From Saprospiraceae bacterium (lineage in GTDB: Bacteria > Bacteroidota > Bacteroidia > Chitinophagales > Saprospiraceae), in NCBI GenBank assembly GCA_025055285.1, contig JANWXM010000002.1:239-64238 (forward strand): a stretch of 64,000 nt of DNA, in the 5' to 3' direction. Made by a program: the position numbers and the translations under genes. The notes under the pieces are model-generated. The model searched no databases and was not told where the DNA came from. It saw only the letters and a program-made list of their open reading frames with translations. Below, piece after piece: positions 55,343 to 64,000 of the stretch (the first letter of the stretch is position 1; each line of letters starts with the position of its first letter).

Positions 55343-57814
55343 ATGGACACAAAGATTGTTTCTATCAACATTGAAGACGAGCTAAAGACCGCTTACATCG
55401 ATTACTCCATGTCGGTCATCGTTAGTCGGGCCCTGCCCGATGTGCGCGACGGACTCAAGCCTGTCCATCGGCGTGTGCTCTATGGAATGAGAGAACAGGG
55501 ACTTTTTTACAATAAACCTTATAAAAAATCGGCTCGCATTGTAGGCGACGTACTGGCCAAGTTTCATCCTCATGGCGACAGCTCTGTCTACGAAACTATG
55601 GTTCGCCTTGCTCAAGAATGGGTAATGCGCTATCCTTTGGCGGATGGCCAGGGAAACTTCGGCTCCATGGATGGCGACAGCCCAGCAGCGATGCGCTATA
55701 CTGAAGTGAGGCTAACGCGTCTAGCCGGCGAAATGCTCGAAGATATCGATAAGGAAACAGTAGATTTTCAACCAAATTTCGACGATACGCTCAAGGAACC
55801 AACAGTACTGCCTACCAAATTCCCTAATTTGCTCGTAAACGGTGCCAACGGCATTGCAGTGGGTATGGCTACCAATATGATGCCGCACAACATGCGCGAA
55901 GCCTGCAACGCCGTCATCGCTGCCTTGCGCAATCCGGAAATTAGTGTCGAAGAATTGATTCAAATCATTCATGCTCCAGATTTTCCTACAGGCGGCATTA
56001 TCTACGGCCTTTCTGGAGTTCGCGAGGCCTACCTAACAGGCAAAGGTCGCGTGGTGGTACGCGCCAAGGCCAACATTGAAATTGATGACAAAGGGCGCGA
56101 GACTATTATTGTGACCGAAATTCCGTACATGGTAAACAAAGCCATACTCATTAGCAAAATAGCGGAGCTAGTTAACGAAAAGAAGATCGCTGGCATTTCC
56201 GACGTGCGCGATGAGTCGAACCGAGAAGGCGTGCGCATTGTCATCGAAATTCGGCGCGACGCAGCAGCTAATGTGGTATTGAGCCAGCTGTTTAAACTGA
56301 CACCTCTGCAAACGAGCTACGGCATTCAGAACATTGCCTTAGTTGGAGGGCGGCCGCGTACCCTGAATTTGAAGGAATTGATAAACGAATTTATCAAATT
56401 TCGCCTCGAAATTGTAGTTCGGCGCACGCGCTACGATTTGCGCAAGGCCGAGGACCGTGCTCATATCATAGAGGGCCTGTTCATCGCCTTAGACCATTTG
56501 GACGAGGTAGTTGCCGTCATCCGCAGTTCTCACAAGGTAGAGGAAGCGCGTCAACGCCTTATCGAGCGCTTTGGACTGACTGACGTTCAAGCCCGCGCTA
56601 TCCTAGACATGCGTCTACAACAGCTAACGGGTCTTGAGCGCGAAAAATTGCGCGAAGAGTACGACGACTTGCAGCGCAAAATTGGTGAGTGGAAGGCCAT
56701 TCTCGCAGACGAGAGCTTACAGCGCGACATCATCGAACAGGAAATAAAGCAAATCATTGCGCAGTACGGCGATGAGCGCCGCACTGCAGTAGAAGTAGAC
56801 GAGGCCGACATCAACATCGAGGACATGATTGAAGATGAGCAGGTGGTTATTACCATTAGTCATGCCGGCTACATCAAACGCACCCCCATTACTGAATACC
56901 GCGCTCAAAACCGCGGCGGACGCGGTGTGCAAGGCGTACGCACTCGCGAGGAAGATTTCATAGAGCACCTATTTGTAGCTACTAATCACCAGACGCTGCT
57001 GCTTTTTACCGAAAGCGGCCGCTGTCATTGGTTAAAAGTGTATGAAATCCCGGAAGGTGGAAAGAACACCGTCGGACGCGCTATTCAAAACTTGCTCAAC
57101 ATTCCAAAAGAGGATAAGGTGCGCGCTTATATCATCCTAGAGAAAAAACTAGAGGATAAAAACTTCATTAACAGCCATTACATCCTATTCTGTACCAAAC
57201 GGGGCATCGTGAAAAAGACTTTGCTAGAAGCTTATTCGCGTCCTAGACAAGACGGTATTATTGCTCTCGAAATTAACGAAGACGATGCCCTCATAGAGGC
57301 CAAGCTTACCAATGGCACCCATGAAGTCTGGATAGCCGTGCGCAGCGGTCGCGCCATCCGTTTCCGCGAACAAGAAGTGCGTCCCATGGGCCGAGCGGCA
57401 GTGGGTGTTCGCGGCATTCAAATAGATGACGATGCGAACGATTGCGTCGTGGGGATGGTTACCGTTGACCCCAACGATTCCGCCTGCACGATCCTTGTGG
57501 TTTCAGAAAAGGGTTTAGCGAAACGCTCTCCGCTAAGCGATTACCCCTTGCATGGCCGCGGTGGCAAAGGCGTTAAGACGCTGCAAGTGACCGACCGAAC
57601 TGGCCAGTTGGTTGCTATCAAGGCTGTAAGAGACGAAGATGACCTAGTCATTTCTACGGCTGCGGGCATGACTATCCGCACGCACGCCAAAGACATCCCT
57701 ATCTTAGGCCGTGCTACGCAGGGAGTAAAACTTATCCGCCTAGACGAGGGAGACAACATTGCTGACGTGGCTGTCGTCAAGCCCGAAGAGGAAGAAAATG
57801 GACAGACGTCATGA
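55343..57814 (+). CDS. gyrA: DNA gyrase subunit A
   Basis: [60 protein letters not shown], repeated beta-pinwheel motifs incl. [10 protein letters not shown]. Confidence 0.97.
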   Translation: MDTKIVSINIEDELKTAYIDYSMSVIVSRALPDVRDGLKPVHRRVLYGMREQGLFYNKPYKKSARIVGDVLAKFHPHGDSSVYETMVRLAQEWVMRYPLADGQGNFGSMDGDSPAAMRYTEVRLTRLAGEMLEDIDKETVDFQPNFDDTLKEPTVLPTKFPNLLVNGANGIAVGMATNMMPHNMREACNAVIAALRNPEISVEELIQIIHAPDFPTGGIIYGLSGVREAYLTGKGRVVVRAKANIEIDDKGRETIIVTEIPYMVNKAILISKIAELVNEKKIAGISDVRDESNREGVRIVIEIRRDAAANVVLSQLFKLTPLQTSYGIQNIALVGGRPRTLNLKELINEFIKFRLEIVVRRTRYDLRKAEDRAHIIEGLFIALDHLDEVVAVIRSSHKVEEARQRLIERFGLTDVQARAILDMRLQQLTGLEREKLREEYDDLQRKIGEWKAILADESLQRDIIEQEIKQIIAQYGDERRTAVEVDEADINIEDMIEDEQVVITISHAGYIKRTPITEYRAQNRGGRGVQGVRTREEDFIEHLFVATNHQTLLLFTESGRCHWLKVYEIPEGGKNTVGRAIQNLLNIPKEDKVRAYIILEKKLEDKNFINSHYILFCTKRGIVKKTLLEAYSRPRQDGIIALEINEDDALIEAKLTNGTHEVWIAVRSGRAIRFREQEVRPMGRAAVGVRGIQIDDDANDCVVGMVTVDPNDSACTILVVSEKGLAKRSPLSDYPLHGRGGKGVKTLQVTDRTGQLVAIKAVRDEDDLVISTAAGMTIRTHAKDIPILGRATQGVKLIRLDEGDNIADVAVVKPEEEENGQTS

Positions 57815-58359
57815 ATTCAGAGGGCAAACTCTTACTCAGCGGTGAACGCTTTCACTTGACCCTTGAGCGCCTCTGCCATCAAGTGTTGGAGGAGTGGGAA
57901 GGGTTTGCCAATGCTTGTTTAGTGGGCATTCAGCCTCGAGGTGTGCCGTTGGCCGACCGCATTTACCAACGCCTTAGCGCCCTAACGGGTCGCAGCGATA
58001 TTCCGTATGGTCGCTTGGACATCACTTTTTACCGCGACGATTTTCGCCTACGTGATACGCCATTAACTCCCTACCCTAATGAAATGAATTTTCTCATCTC
58101 CAACAAGAAAGTTCTTTTGACGGACGATGTTCTCTATACAGGCAGAACCGTACAAGCCGCGCTAGCAGCCTTACAACACTATGGGCGCCCTGAGCGTATA
58201 GAACTTATGGTTTTGGTGGATAGGCGATTTAACCGCCATTTACCTATCCAAGCTGATTATGTAGGTTTGGTCGTAGATGCTCTAGACGATGCCTACGTTA
58301 AAGTACATTGGAAAGAAACCCACGGACGCGACGAAATTCTCTTCTTCGAAAAACGATAG
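57811..58359 (+). CDS. pyrR: PyrR-like phosphoribosyltransferase / pyr operon regulator
   Basis: [42 protein letters not shown] (PRPP motif), [24 protein letters not shown] overlaps gyrA TGA. Confidence 0.92.
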   Translation: MNSEGKLLLSGERFHLTLERLCHQVLEEWEGFANACLVGIQPRGVPLADRIYQRLSALTGRSDIPYGRLDITFYRDDFRLRDTPLTPYPNEMNFLISNKKVLLTDDVLYTGRTVQAALAALQHYGRPERIELMVLVDRRFNRHLPIQADYVGLVVDALDDAYVKVHWKETHGRDEILFFEKR

Positions 58360-58368
58360 CTCGTCGGC

Positions 58369-59295
58369 ATGAGGACCCTCAGCACACGTCACCTCATTGG
58401 CATTAAAGACTTAACAGAAGACGACATCCAACTCATTTTTGAGACAGCCGACAACTTTAAAGAAGTCATTAACCGGCCTATTAAGAAGGTACCCTCATTG
58501 CGCGACATCACGGTAGCTAACCTCTTTTTCGAGAGCAGCACGCGCACGCGCGTATCCTTTGAACTAGCCGAACGCCGCTTAAGTGCCGATATTGTCAACT
58601 TCACAGCATCCTCTTCCAGCGTAAACAAGGGCGAAACTTTGCTGGACACAGTAAATAACATCTTGGCTATGAAGGTAGATATGGTGGTCATGCGCCACCC
58701 AGCGCCCGGCGCTTGCGCTTTTTTAAGCCGCCATGTGTCTGCAAATATCATTAATGCTGGCGATGGTACGCACGAACACCCTACTCAAGCGCTATTGGAC
58801 GCCTATTCTATTCGCGAACGCCTAGGCGAAGTTGCCGGAAAGAAGGTAGCTATTATTGGCGACATTCTCCACAGCCGTGTAGCGCTGAGCAACGTCTTTT
58901 GCTTAAAAAAATTGGGTGCCCGCGTGCGCGTGTGCGGTCCACCCACTCTTATCCCTAAATACTACAGCGCGCTGGGCGTTGAAATCTCCTACGACGTACG
59001 CGACACTCTTGCCTGGTGTGATGTAGCAAATGTGTTGCGCATCCAGCTAGAGCGCCAAGACATTCGATACTTCCCTAGCTTGCGCGAATATCACCAGTAC
59101 TTCGGCATTACGCGTCAGATGCTCGATGCTCTTGACCGAGATATCGTTGTTATGCACCCAGGCCCTATCAATCGCGGTGTTGAACTCACTTCTGATGTGG
59201 CCGATAGCCGACAAAGTATTATCCTTCAACAAGTCGAAAACGGTGTAGCCATCCGGATGGCCGTGCTGTATCTGCTGGCTAATCAGCGCGCTTGA
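58369..59295 (+). CDS. pyrB: Aspartate carbamoyltransferase catalytic subunit
   Basis: LFFESSTRTRVSFELAERRL, MRHPAPGACAFLSRH, INAGDGTHEHPTQALLDAYSIRERLG, VMHPGPINRGVEL. Confidence 0.96.
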   Translation: MRTLSTRHLIGIKDLTEDDIQLIFETADNFKEVINRPIKKVPSLRDITVANLFFESSTRTRVSFELAERRLSADIVNFTASSSSVNKGETLLDTVNNILAMKVDMVVMRHPAPGACAFLSRHVSANIINAGDGTHEHPTQALLDAYSIRERLGEVAGKKVAIIGDILHSRVALSNVFCLKKLGARVRVCGPPTLIPKYYSALGVEISYDVRDTLAWCDVANVLRIQLERQDIRYFPSLREYHQYFGITRQMLDALDRDIVVMHPGPINRGVELTSDVADSRQSIILQQVENGVAIRMAVLYLLANQRA

Positions 59296-59607
59296 TTCCC
59301 ATGTAGTGCAAACTGCAAAGTGAGCTGTCGCCGCTGAAGACTGGCCGCCTCGCTCTAGATAATCCTGATAAAAAACTGTTTATCAATTGATGAAATGAAA
59401 AGAAGAGTGCCCTTGCCTGTATCATCGGGCAACGGGAGAAGGCTCCATATCCTAACCTCGACCAAGTACGAATGCCGCAAAAACAACATTCCGCTTAATC
59501 GACACAAGGTCAATAATTAATTCTCAAGCGCCTATTTGGACAAGTGCTCAAGACACCCTACTTTAGGCCGAAAATTTTTCCTCACAGCGAAAATTGCTTC
59601 TTGGTCT

Positions 59608-60033
59608 ATGATGAACGAAACTATAGACACGATTATGAGCACGCAGCTCATCACACTGACGCCAGACGATACGCTGGGCAAAGCGCGTGAGCTTTTGATG
59701 ACCAAACGCATTCATCACTTGCCTGTAGTCGAGGGCAAAAAACTGGTAGGAATGATTACTTCTTGGGATCTGTTCAAACTGGGAAAGTCGGCAGAAGAAT
59801 ATCAAGGGTTAAAAGTGCGCGAGGTCATGACCACAAAACTAGCCACGCTAGAACCATATCAACACATTGGCGCGGCTGCTGAAGTGCTTATGGAGCACCT
59901 CTTTCATGCAATCCCTATTGTCAATGAATCAGGCGAATTAGTAGGCATCGTGACCAGCTACGACATTCTCCGATATTCTTACAATAAAGAGTATCCCGAA
60001 AACCTGGAGAAATTCGTTCAAGAGAATATGTGA
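59608..60033 (+). CDS. CBS domain pair protein
   Basis: TIMSTQLITLTPDDTLGKARELLMTKRIHHLPVVEGKKLVGMITSWDLF and VMTTKLATLEPYQHIGAAAEVLMEHLFHAIPIVNESGELVGIVTSYDIL. Confidence 0.92.
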   Translation: MMNETIDTIMSTQLITLTPDDTLGKARELLMTKRIHHLPVVEGKKLVGMITSWDLFKLGKSAEEYQGLKVREVMTTKLATLEPYQHIGAAAEVLMEHLFHAIPIVNESGELVGIVTSYDILRYSYNKEYPENLEKFVQENM

Positions 60034-60122
60034 GGAGATTCAAGATGTTCTCGGTGAACCTGTCATCAACGCGCTTTCCGTCAACCATCTTGCAATAGAG
60101 TTGTTCATGGCTTAAAAACGCC

Positions 60123-60626
60123 ATGGGAGTTTATGTTTTGAAGCGCACTCAACGTTTGCCCATATCCATTCAAGAAGCATGGGCCTTTTTCTCTTCTCCA
60201 CTTAATTTACCCGAAATTACGCCTCCTTATCTGGGCTTTGAAATCCTCTCCGAGCGAAGCTGGTTGGGCCGCATGTATGCAGGGCAAATCGTTACTTATA
60301 AAGTACGCCCTCTTTTGGGTATTCCTATGTTCTGGATGACGGAGATTACTCACGTGCGCGAGGGAGAATTCTTTGTGGATGAACAGCGAATCGGCCCCTA
60401 CGCCTTTTGGCATCATCAGCATCACTTCAAGCCTATCGCTGGCGGAGTAGAAATGACAGACATAGTCCATTACCGTTTACCCTTAGGCATAATAGGCAAA
60501 CTAGCACACGTTCTTTTTGTTCGCCGGCAATTAGAAGAAATTTTTAATTACCGATATCGAGTTCTAGAAAAACGATTCGGACGGATCGAGGCAGAAGCAC
60601 CTGTGGTGGAGAAAACAGTCGCATAA
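60123..60626 (+). CDS. SRPBCC family protein
   Basis: LKRTQRLPISIQEAWAFFSSPLNLPEITPPYLGFEIL...HHQHHFKPIAGGVEMTDIVHYRLPLG. Confidence 0.9.
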   Translation: MGVYVLKRTQRLPISIQEAWAFFSSPLNLPEITPPYLGFEILSERSWLGRMYAGQIVTYKVRPLLGIPMFWMTEITHVREGEFFVDEQRIGPYAFWHHQHHFKPIAGGVEMTDIVHYRLPLGIIGKLAHVLFVRRQLEEIFNYRYRVLEKRFGRIEAEAPVVEKTVA

Positions 60627-60743
60627 ATAGCCCGTGAAAATCGAAGGGCTAACTATATCTGAACGTCAAGAATAAATTGAGAAAAGAAAGTTTTGAGATT
60701 CTTCACATACCCTGGAATTACTGATCGACAAAATAAAATAATG

Positions 60744-60774
60744 GCGCAGGTAAGAGCCCCATGCTTACCTGCGC
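60744..60774 (+). terminator. Terminator-like hairpin downstream of SRPBCC gene
   Basis: Perfect 11-bp arms GCGCAGGTAAG (60744-60754) and CTTACCTGCGC (60764-60774). Confidence 0.65.
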
Positions 60775-61353
60775 TTTCCGTTTCCACACTGATCAGAACT
60801 GCTGTACAGTAGCCAGCTCAGGTAATTAGCCGCTAAACCATGGCAAAGTTCAGGCCCTGTAGAAGCTTCTTGCAAGGCACAAAAACAGCTGTTTTTTCGC
60901 AAAGACATATCATATCTAGTTCTGAAGCTTCTTGCCTTTTTCACGAACAGCTGGTCGAAGCTTGGTATTTCTTCTCCCGAAGAAGGCCGTAGCAGAACAC
61001 GAAGCATTAAGGAACAATTGATATTAAATATCTTAAAATCAGATATTTAAAAAAATATTTCTTTACAGCTCCGATGCAGGATAGGTGTCGCACACCTTCC
61101 TCAAGAGGAGACCACAGCGCATAACGCTACTGCCGTCTCTGCTCAGATACCCTTATCTCAATACCGGGACTCTTCGTTGAGTGTGCACAGAATTGCCATT
61201 TTTTTTTAAAAAAACTTGAGCGCTTTCTCCTCGAATCCAAGTTAGAGTCGAAAGGTTATGAAGGCCCCAATTGCCTAAAGAAACTCGGAGGTAGATATTT
61301 ATCGCGCTTCGAAAGAGATAGGCGCGGTGCTTTTTCAAGCTTTTTCAAACAGC

Positions 61354-61782
61354 TTAGCGAGGCTTTCGACGAACAACGCGCCCTACCATGCCCAAAGCCA
61401 GGAAGGTTTCCGGGTCAAAATTGGTGCGAATGGAAATGACTTTGTAAAACTCTCCTTCCTCTTTGGCATCGAATACGACGCGAATGTAGCCAGAGTTACC
61501 GGGTGGGATGGGCTCCTTGGTCCACTCTGCTACAGTGCAATGACACCCACTAAGCACTTCCAGCAAAATCAGATTTTCGTCGCTTATGTTCCTGACCTCA
61601 ATGGTACGTTCGACAGGAATCCCTTGCAGAACATCGCCTGTCTCGATTTGCATAGGGATCCATTTTACCTTTCCAGCATTCAACGTAGGGTCACCTATTT
61701 CTAAAGAAGAGGCGCTTTGAGCCCTGAGCCCAAAGGCAGTCAGGAACGTTGCTGAAAGGACGAAAAGGGTGCTTCTAAGCAT
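61354..61782 (-). CDS. DUF1573 domain-containing secreted protein
   Basis: MLRSTLFVLSATFLTAFGLRAQ signal peptide; VERTIEVRNISDENLILLEVLSGCHCTVAEWTKEPIPPGNSGYIRVVFDAKEEGEFYKVISIRTNF. Confidence 0.88.
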   Translation of the reverse strand: MLRSTLFVLSATFLTAFGLRAQSASSLEIGDPTLNAGKVKWIPMQIETGDVLQGIPVERTIEVRNISDENLILLEVLSGCHCTVAEWTKEPIPPGNSGYIRVVFDAKEEGEFYKVISIRTNFDPETFLALGMVGRVVRRKPR

Positions 61783-61795
61783 GGAGAAGTAGAGA

Positions 61796-63511
61796 TTAAT
61801 TTCGCGGAATAAGCAAACGCTGACCAGCAATGAGAGTCTCGTTAATATCTTTATTGTTTAAGATGGCCAGCTCTTGAGCGTTGACTTTGAATCGGATGGC
61901 GATAGACTGGATGGTATCACCGTCGCGGACAATGTATTCCTGAAAATAGGTCGGTGTGGTCTTCGTTGGCGTAACAGCAGGCTGGGTTTCAACGGGTTGA
62001 TTGTAAGCAGCTGGTGGAGAAGGTTGTGTATTGAACACACTGGGTAAGCCCGTACCCGGAGGCGGAACGACACTGGAGGCAGAGGGACTAGGCGGCGTAT
62101 TTGGCGCAGAGGTTTCTGCAACTTTCGGTTGAGAAGCACTACTTTGCGGACAACAAGTCGGCACGAGAATTTGCATGCCCGGCTGAAGATTAATTGGCCC
62201 TGAAGAGGGATAGTTGTTGACGCGGCGGATTTCAGCTTCACTGACACCATAACGCGCCGCAATACCATAGAGTGTTTCACCACTTTGCACGAGGTGCACG
62301 AAGGTCGCCTGGCTCGTGGTATCGGAGGGTACTCGCTGAGGTTTGCCCTGCTGAGTAGAGGCAGCCATAAGTCTGCGCCAATAAACGTCTTGTCGTCGAG
62401 CAACGGGCAAATCCTTCATACCTTTCGCCAAAGCAGATGACGCAGCCAAGGCTGGTTGTCTTTGTAGCGCAAGTTGAGCCTCGGCGGGTGGCTTGCGAAG
62501 CCAAATTTTTTGGCAGACCAGGAGGCGGTCGGGTTCTTTGATTTGATTCCACGCAATAAGTGAGCGTAGCGGAATGCCGTAAGCACGTGAGATAGCGTTA
62601 AGTGTTTCTCCTGGTTGGACGATGTGGTAGCCCTCTCCCGGCGGCTCCGGGCAATCCACTAAAGGCGGTAAAGAGACATCCGCGGAATCTTTTGTTTCAG
62701 AAGATTTTTTAGCAGGCAACGACGAGATCTCCTTATCCGCTTCCTGAATCACGCCATAGGCGACTCGAGGAGCATGAGCCGATAATGGAGGCGGTGCAGG
62801 GGCAGTGCGTTTCCCGCAGCGCTGTCGGATGTACTCCTCTAACGGAAGATTGTTGACCTTAACCAACCGATAGTGGTTGTTTTCTGCCTCGGTCGGAGTT
62901 ATTCCCGTGCGCTCATAAGTAAATCCAATACCTGGGATAAAGTCGAACTCCGAGCGCTCTTGATTGGCACGTGTAGGCTCGCGCTTGAATGAGTACTCAA
63001 GGAAACAATCTCGAAACTTTAAACCATTGAAATATATGTACCATTCCGAAGACCCTGTAGCCAAGTTGTTTTCATAGACTAAATTGTTTGTATCAAGAGC
63101 AAAAGAATAATTGCGAGCGCGCACAATATAAAACTGCCCACTTCGGAGAATTTGGGTAGCAGCAATAATTGGAATGAGCAAGTAACCTCTTGCCTGAGGA
63201 TGCACCATATACACTTGGCGCGAGAGGTTGTTGACATCGTTGAAAAACTGTTCATCGAACTTGAAAGTCTTACAGGTGACCATATTGGGCGGCATAGTAG
63301 GCGAAGTGATGCCTTGATTGCCCGCCTGTAGTTGGATGTATTCACTTGGGCTGGTCTGCACAAGATATGCGTTGGAGATTCCACCTGTGTACACGAAGCG
63401 ATATTCTAATTGGCTCATGCAGACCGAACTATATTCGATATAAATCGGCTGGGCGCAAGGTGGAGTCGCGCATAAAAAATAGAGCACGACAAGAAAAACG
63501 GTCTGTTTCAT
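61796..63511 (-). CDS. Secreted protein with three LysM domains
   Basis: GYHIVQPGETLNAISRAYGIPLRSLIAWNQIKEPDRL; FVHLVQSGETLYGIAARYGVSEAEIRRVNNY; EYIVRDGDTIQSIAIRFKVNAQELAILNNKDINETLIAGQRLLIP; signal peptide. Confidence 0.93.
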   Translation of the reverse strand: MKQTVFLVVLYFLCATPPCAQPIYIEYSSVCMSQLEYRFVYTGGISNAYLVQTSPSEYIQLQAGNQGITSPTMPPNMVTCKTFKFDEQFFNDVNNLSRQVYMVHPQARGYLLIPIIAATQILRSGQFYIVRARNYSFALDTNNLVYENNLATGSSEWYIYFNGLKFRDCFLEYSFKREPTRANQERSEFDFIPGIGFTYERTGITPTEAENNHYRLVKVNNLPLEEYIRQRCGKRTAPAPPPLSAHAPRVAYGVIQEADKEISSLPAKKSSETKDSADVSLPPLVDCPEPPGEGYHIVQPGETLNAISRAYGIPLRSLIAWNQIKEPDRLLVCQKIWLRKPPAEAQLALQRQPALAASSALAKGMKDLPVARRQDVYWRRLMAASTQQGKPQRVPSDTTSQATFVHLVQSGETLYGIAARYGVSEAEIRRVNNYPSSGPINLQPGMQILVPTCCPQSSASQPKVAETSAPNTPPSPSASSVVPPPGTGLPSVFNTQPSPPAAYNQPVETQPAVTPTKTTPTYFQEYIVRDGDTIQSIAIRFKVNAQELAILNNKDINETLIAGQRLLIPRN

Positions 63512-64000
63512 AAAATTAGGCGGTTTTCTCCTCGTCAGAAAGGCATCCTTTTTCTTGACAAAGGAAAGAAGAAAATTGCATACACTCCAGCCAAATTAAC
63601 TAGAAGAAAAGCATATGCCTACCCACAACAGGCGCCGAGTGACCAATTTTACATAAACCACAACTTGTGTTTCATATTTGTTGAAATTAGAGGATAAGTC
63701 CCTGATTTTCAATTTTTACATAGCTGTAATTATAGAGGAATACAGGCTGTTTCCTCTGAATTGTTAGCAGGCATTCCTTGCCGGTCGGTTTTCGCACAAA
63801 GGCACAAAAGTCCATAGTCAGTCTAGCCGGTTTAGCCAACACAGCACACGAGTCCGTTTTGGTAGCGAAGCTAACTCGAGTTTTTCGAAGCATTCAACGG
63901 CCTGTGCTCGTGAAAGAGTAAGACACTAAAACCGTATTTTTTTGAAGCCCCCGCCGAAAGAAAATACAAGTCGAGGGCAAGCTATCTCCTGGTGAAGCCA

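Noticed and set aside
60765-61007. 80 aa minus-strand ORF
   Set aside because: Overlaps the terminator hairpin and repeated GAAGCTTC sites; no recognisable domain.
61190-61225. AT-rich TTTTTTTTTAAAAAAAC palindrome as a regulatory site
   Set aside because: Homopolymer palindromes of this kind are expected by chance in AT-rich intergenic DNA; no supporting context.
1-64000. CRISPR array, transposase, integrase or prophage genes
   Set aside because: None recognised in either the ORF translations or the nucleotide sequence; the only extended repeats are within the HYR and delta-60 coding regions.

Overview
The window looks like chromosomal DNA from a Bacteroidota member, probably Saprospiria/Chitinophagia-like. 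This lineage call is an inference from the abundant type IX secretion (T9SS) C-terminal sorting domains, a PorP/SprF homologue, HYR/CHU_C adhesins, DUF4293, BT_3928-like and DUF1599 proteins, and TAnnTTTG promoter-like motifs. The centrepiece is a ~17 kb surface/secretion locus at 2.7-19.6 kb. It encodes a ~2,850 aa HYR-repeat protein with cohesin-like and dockerin-like regions and a type A T9SS tail, then a 1,576 aa protein alternating cohesin-like and HYR modules with a type B (CHU_C/gliding) tail. These are followed by a PorP/SprF protein and an OmpA protein carrying a C-terminal SPOR domain. A second theme is a family of three secreted beta-propeller-like proteins sharing an H(G/A)NGRDWW motif: one truncated by the left edge (missing from the ORF track) and two in tandem at 37.5-40.5 kb beside a sharp G+C shift. 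Two RNA genes not in the ORF track were recognised by eye: tRNA-Arg(CCG) and a bacterial small SRP RNA (ffs). Other notable genes are tandem CotH kinases, an SF1 DNA2-like helicase with a possible C-terminal nuclease-like region, a membrane-anchored TIR-like protein, an RtcB-family ligase, and a gyrA-pyrR-pyrB cluster with ATGA overlap. A 12-T tract also sits where a one-base change would join an ATG and signal peptide to a short secreted ORF. The rest is ordinary housekeeping. No CRISPR array, transposase, integrase or phage gene was recognised.
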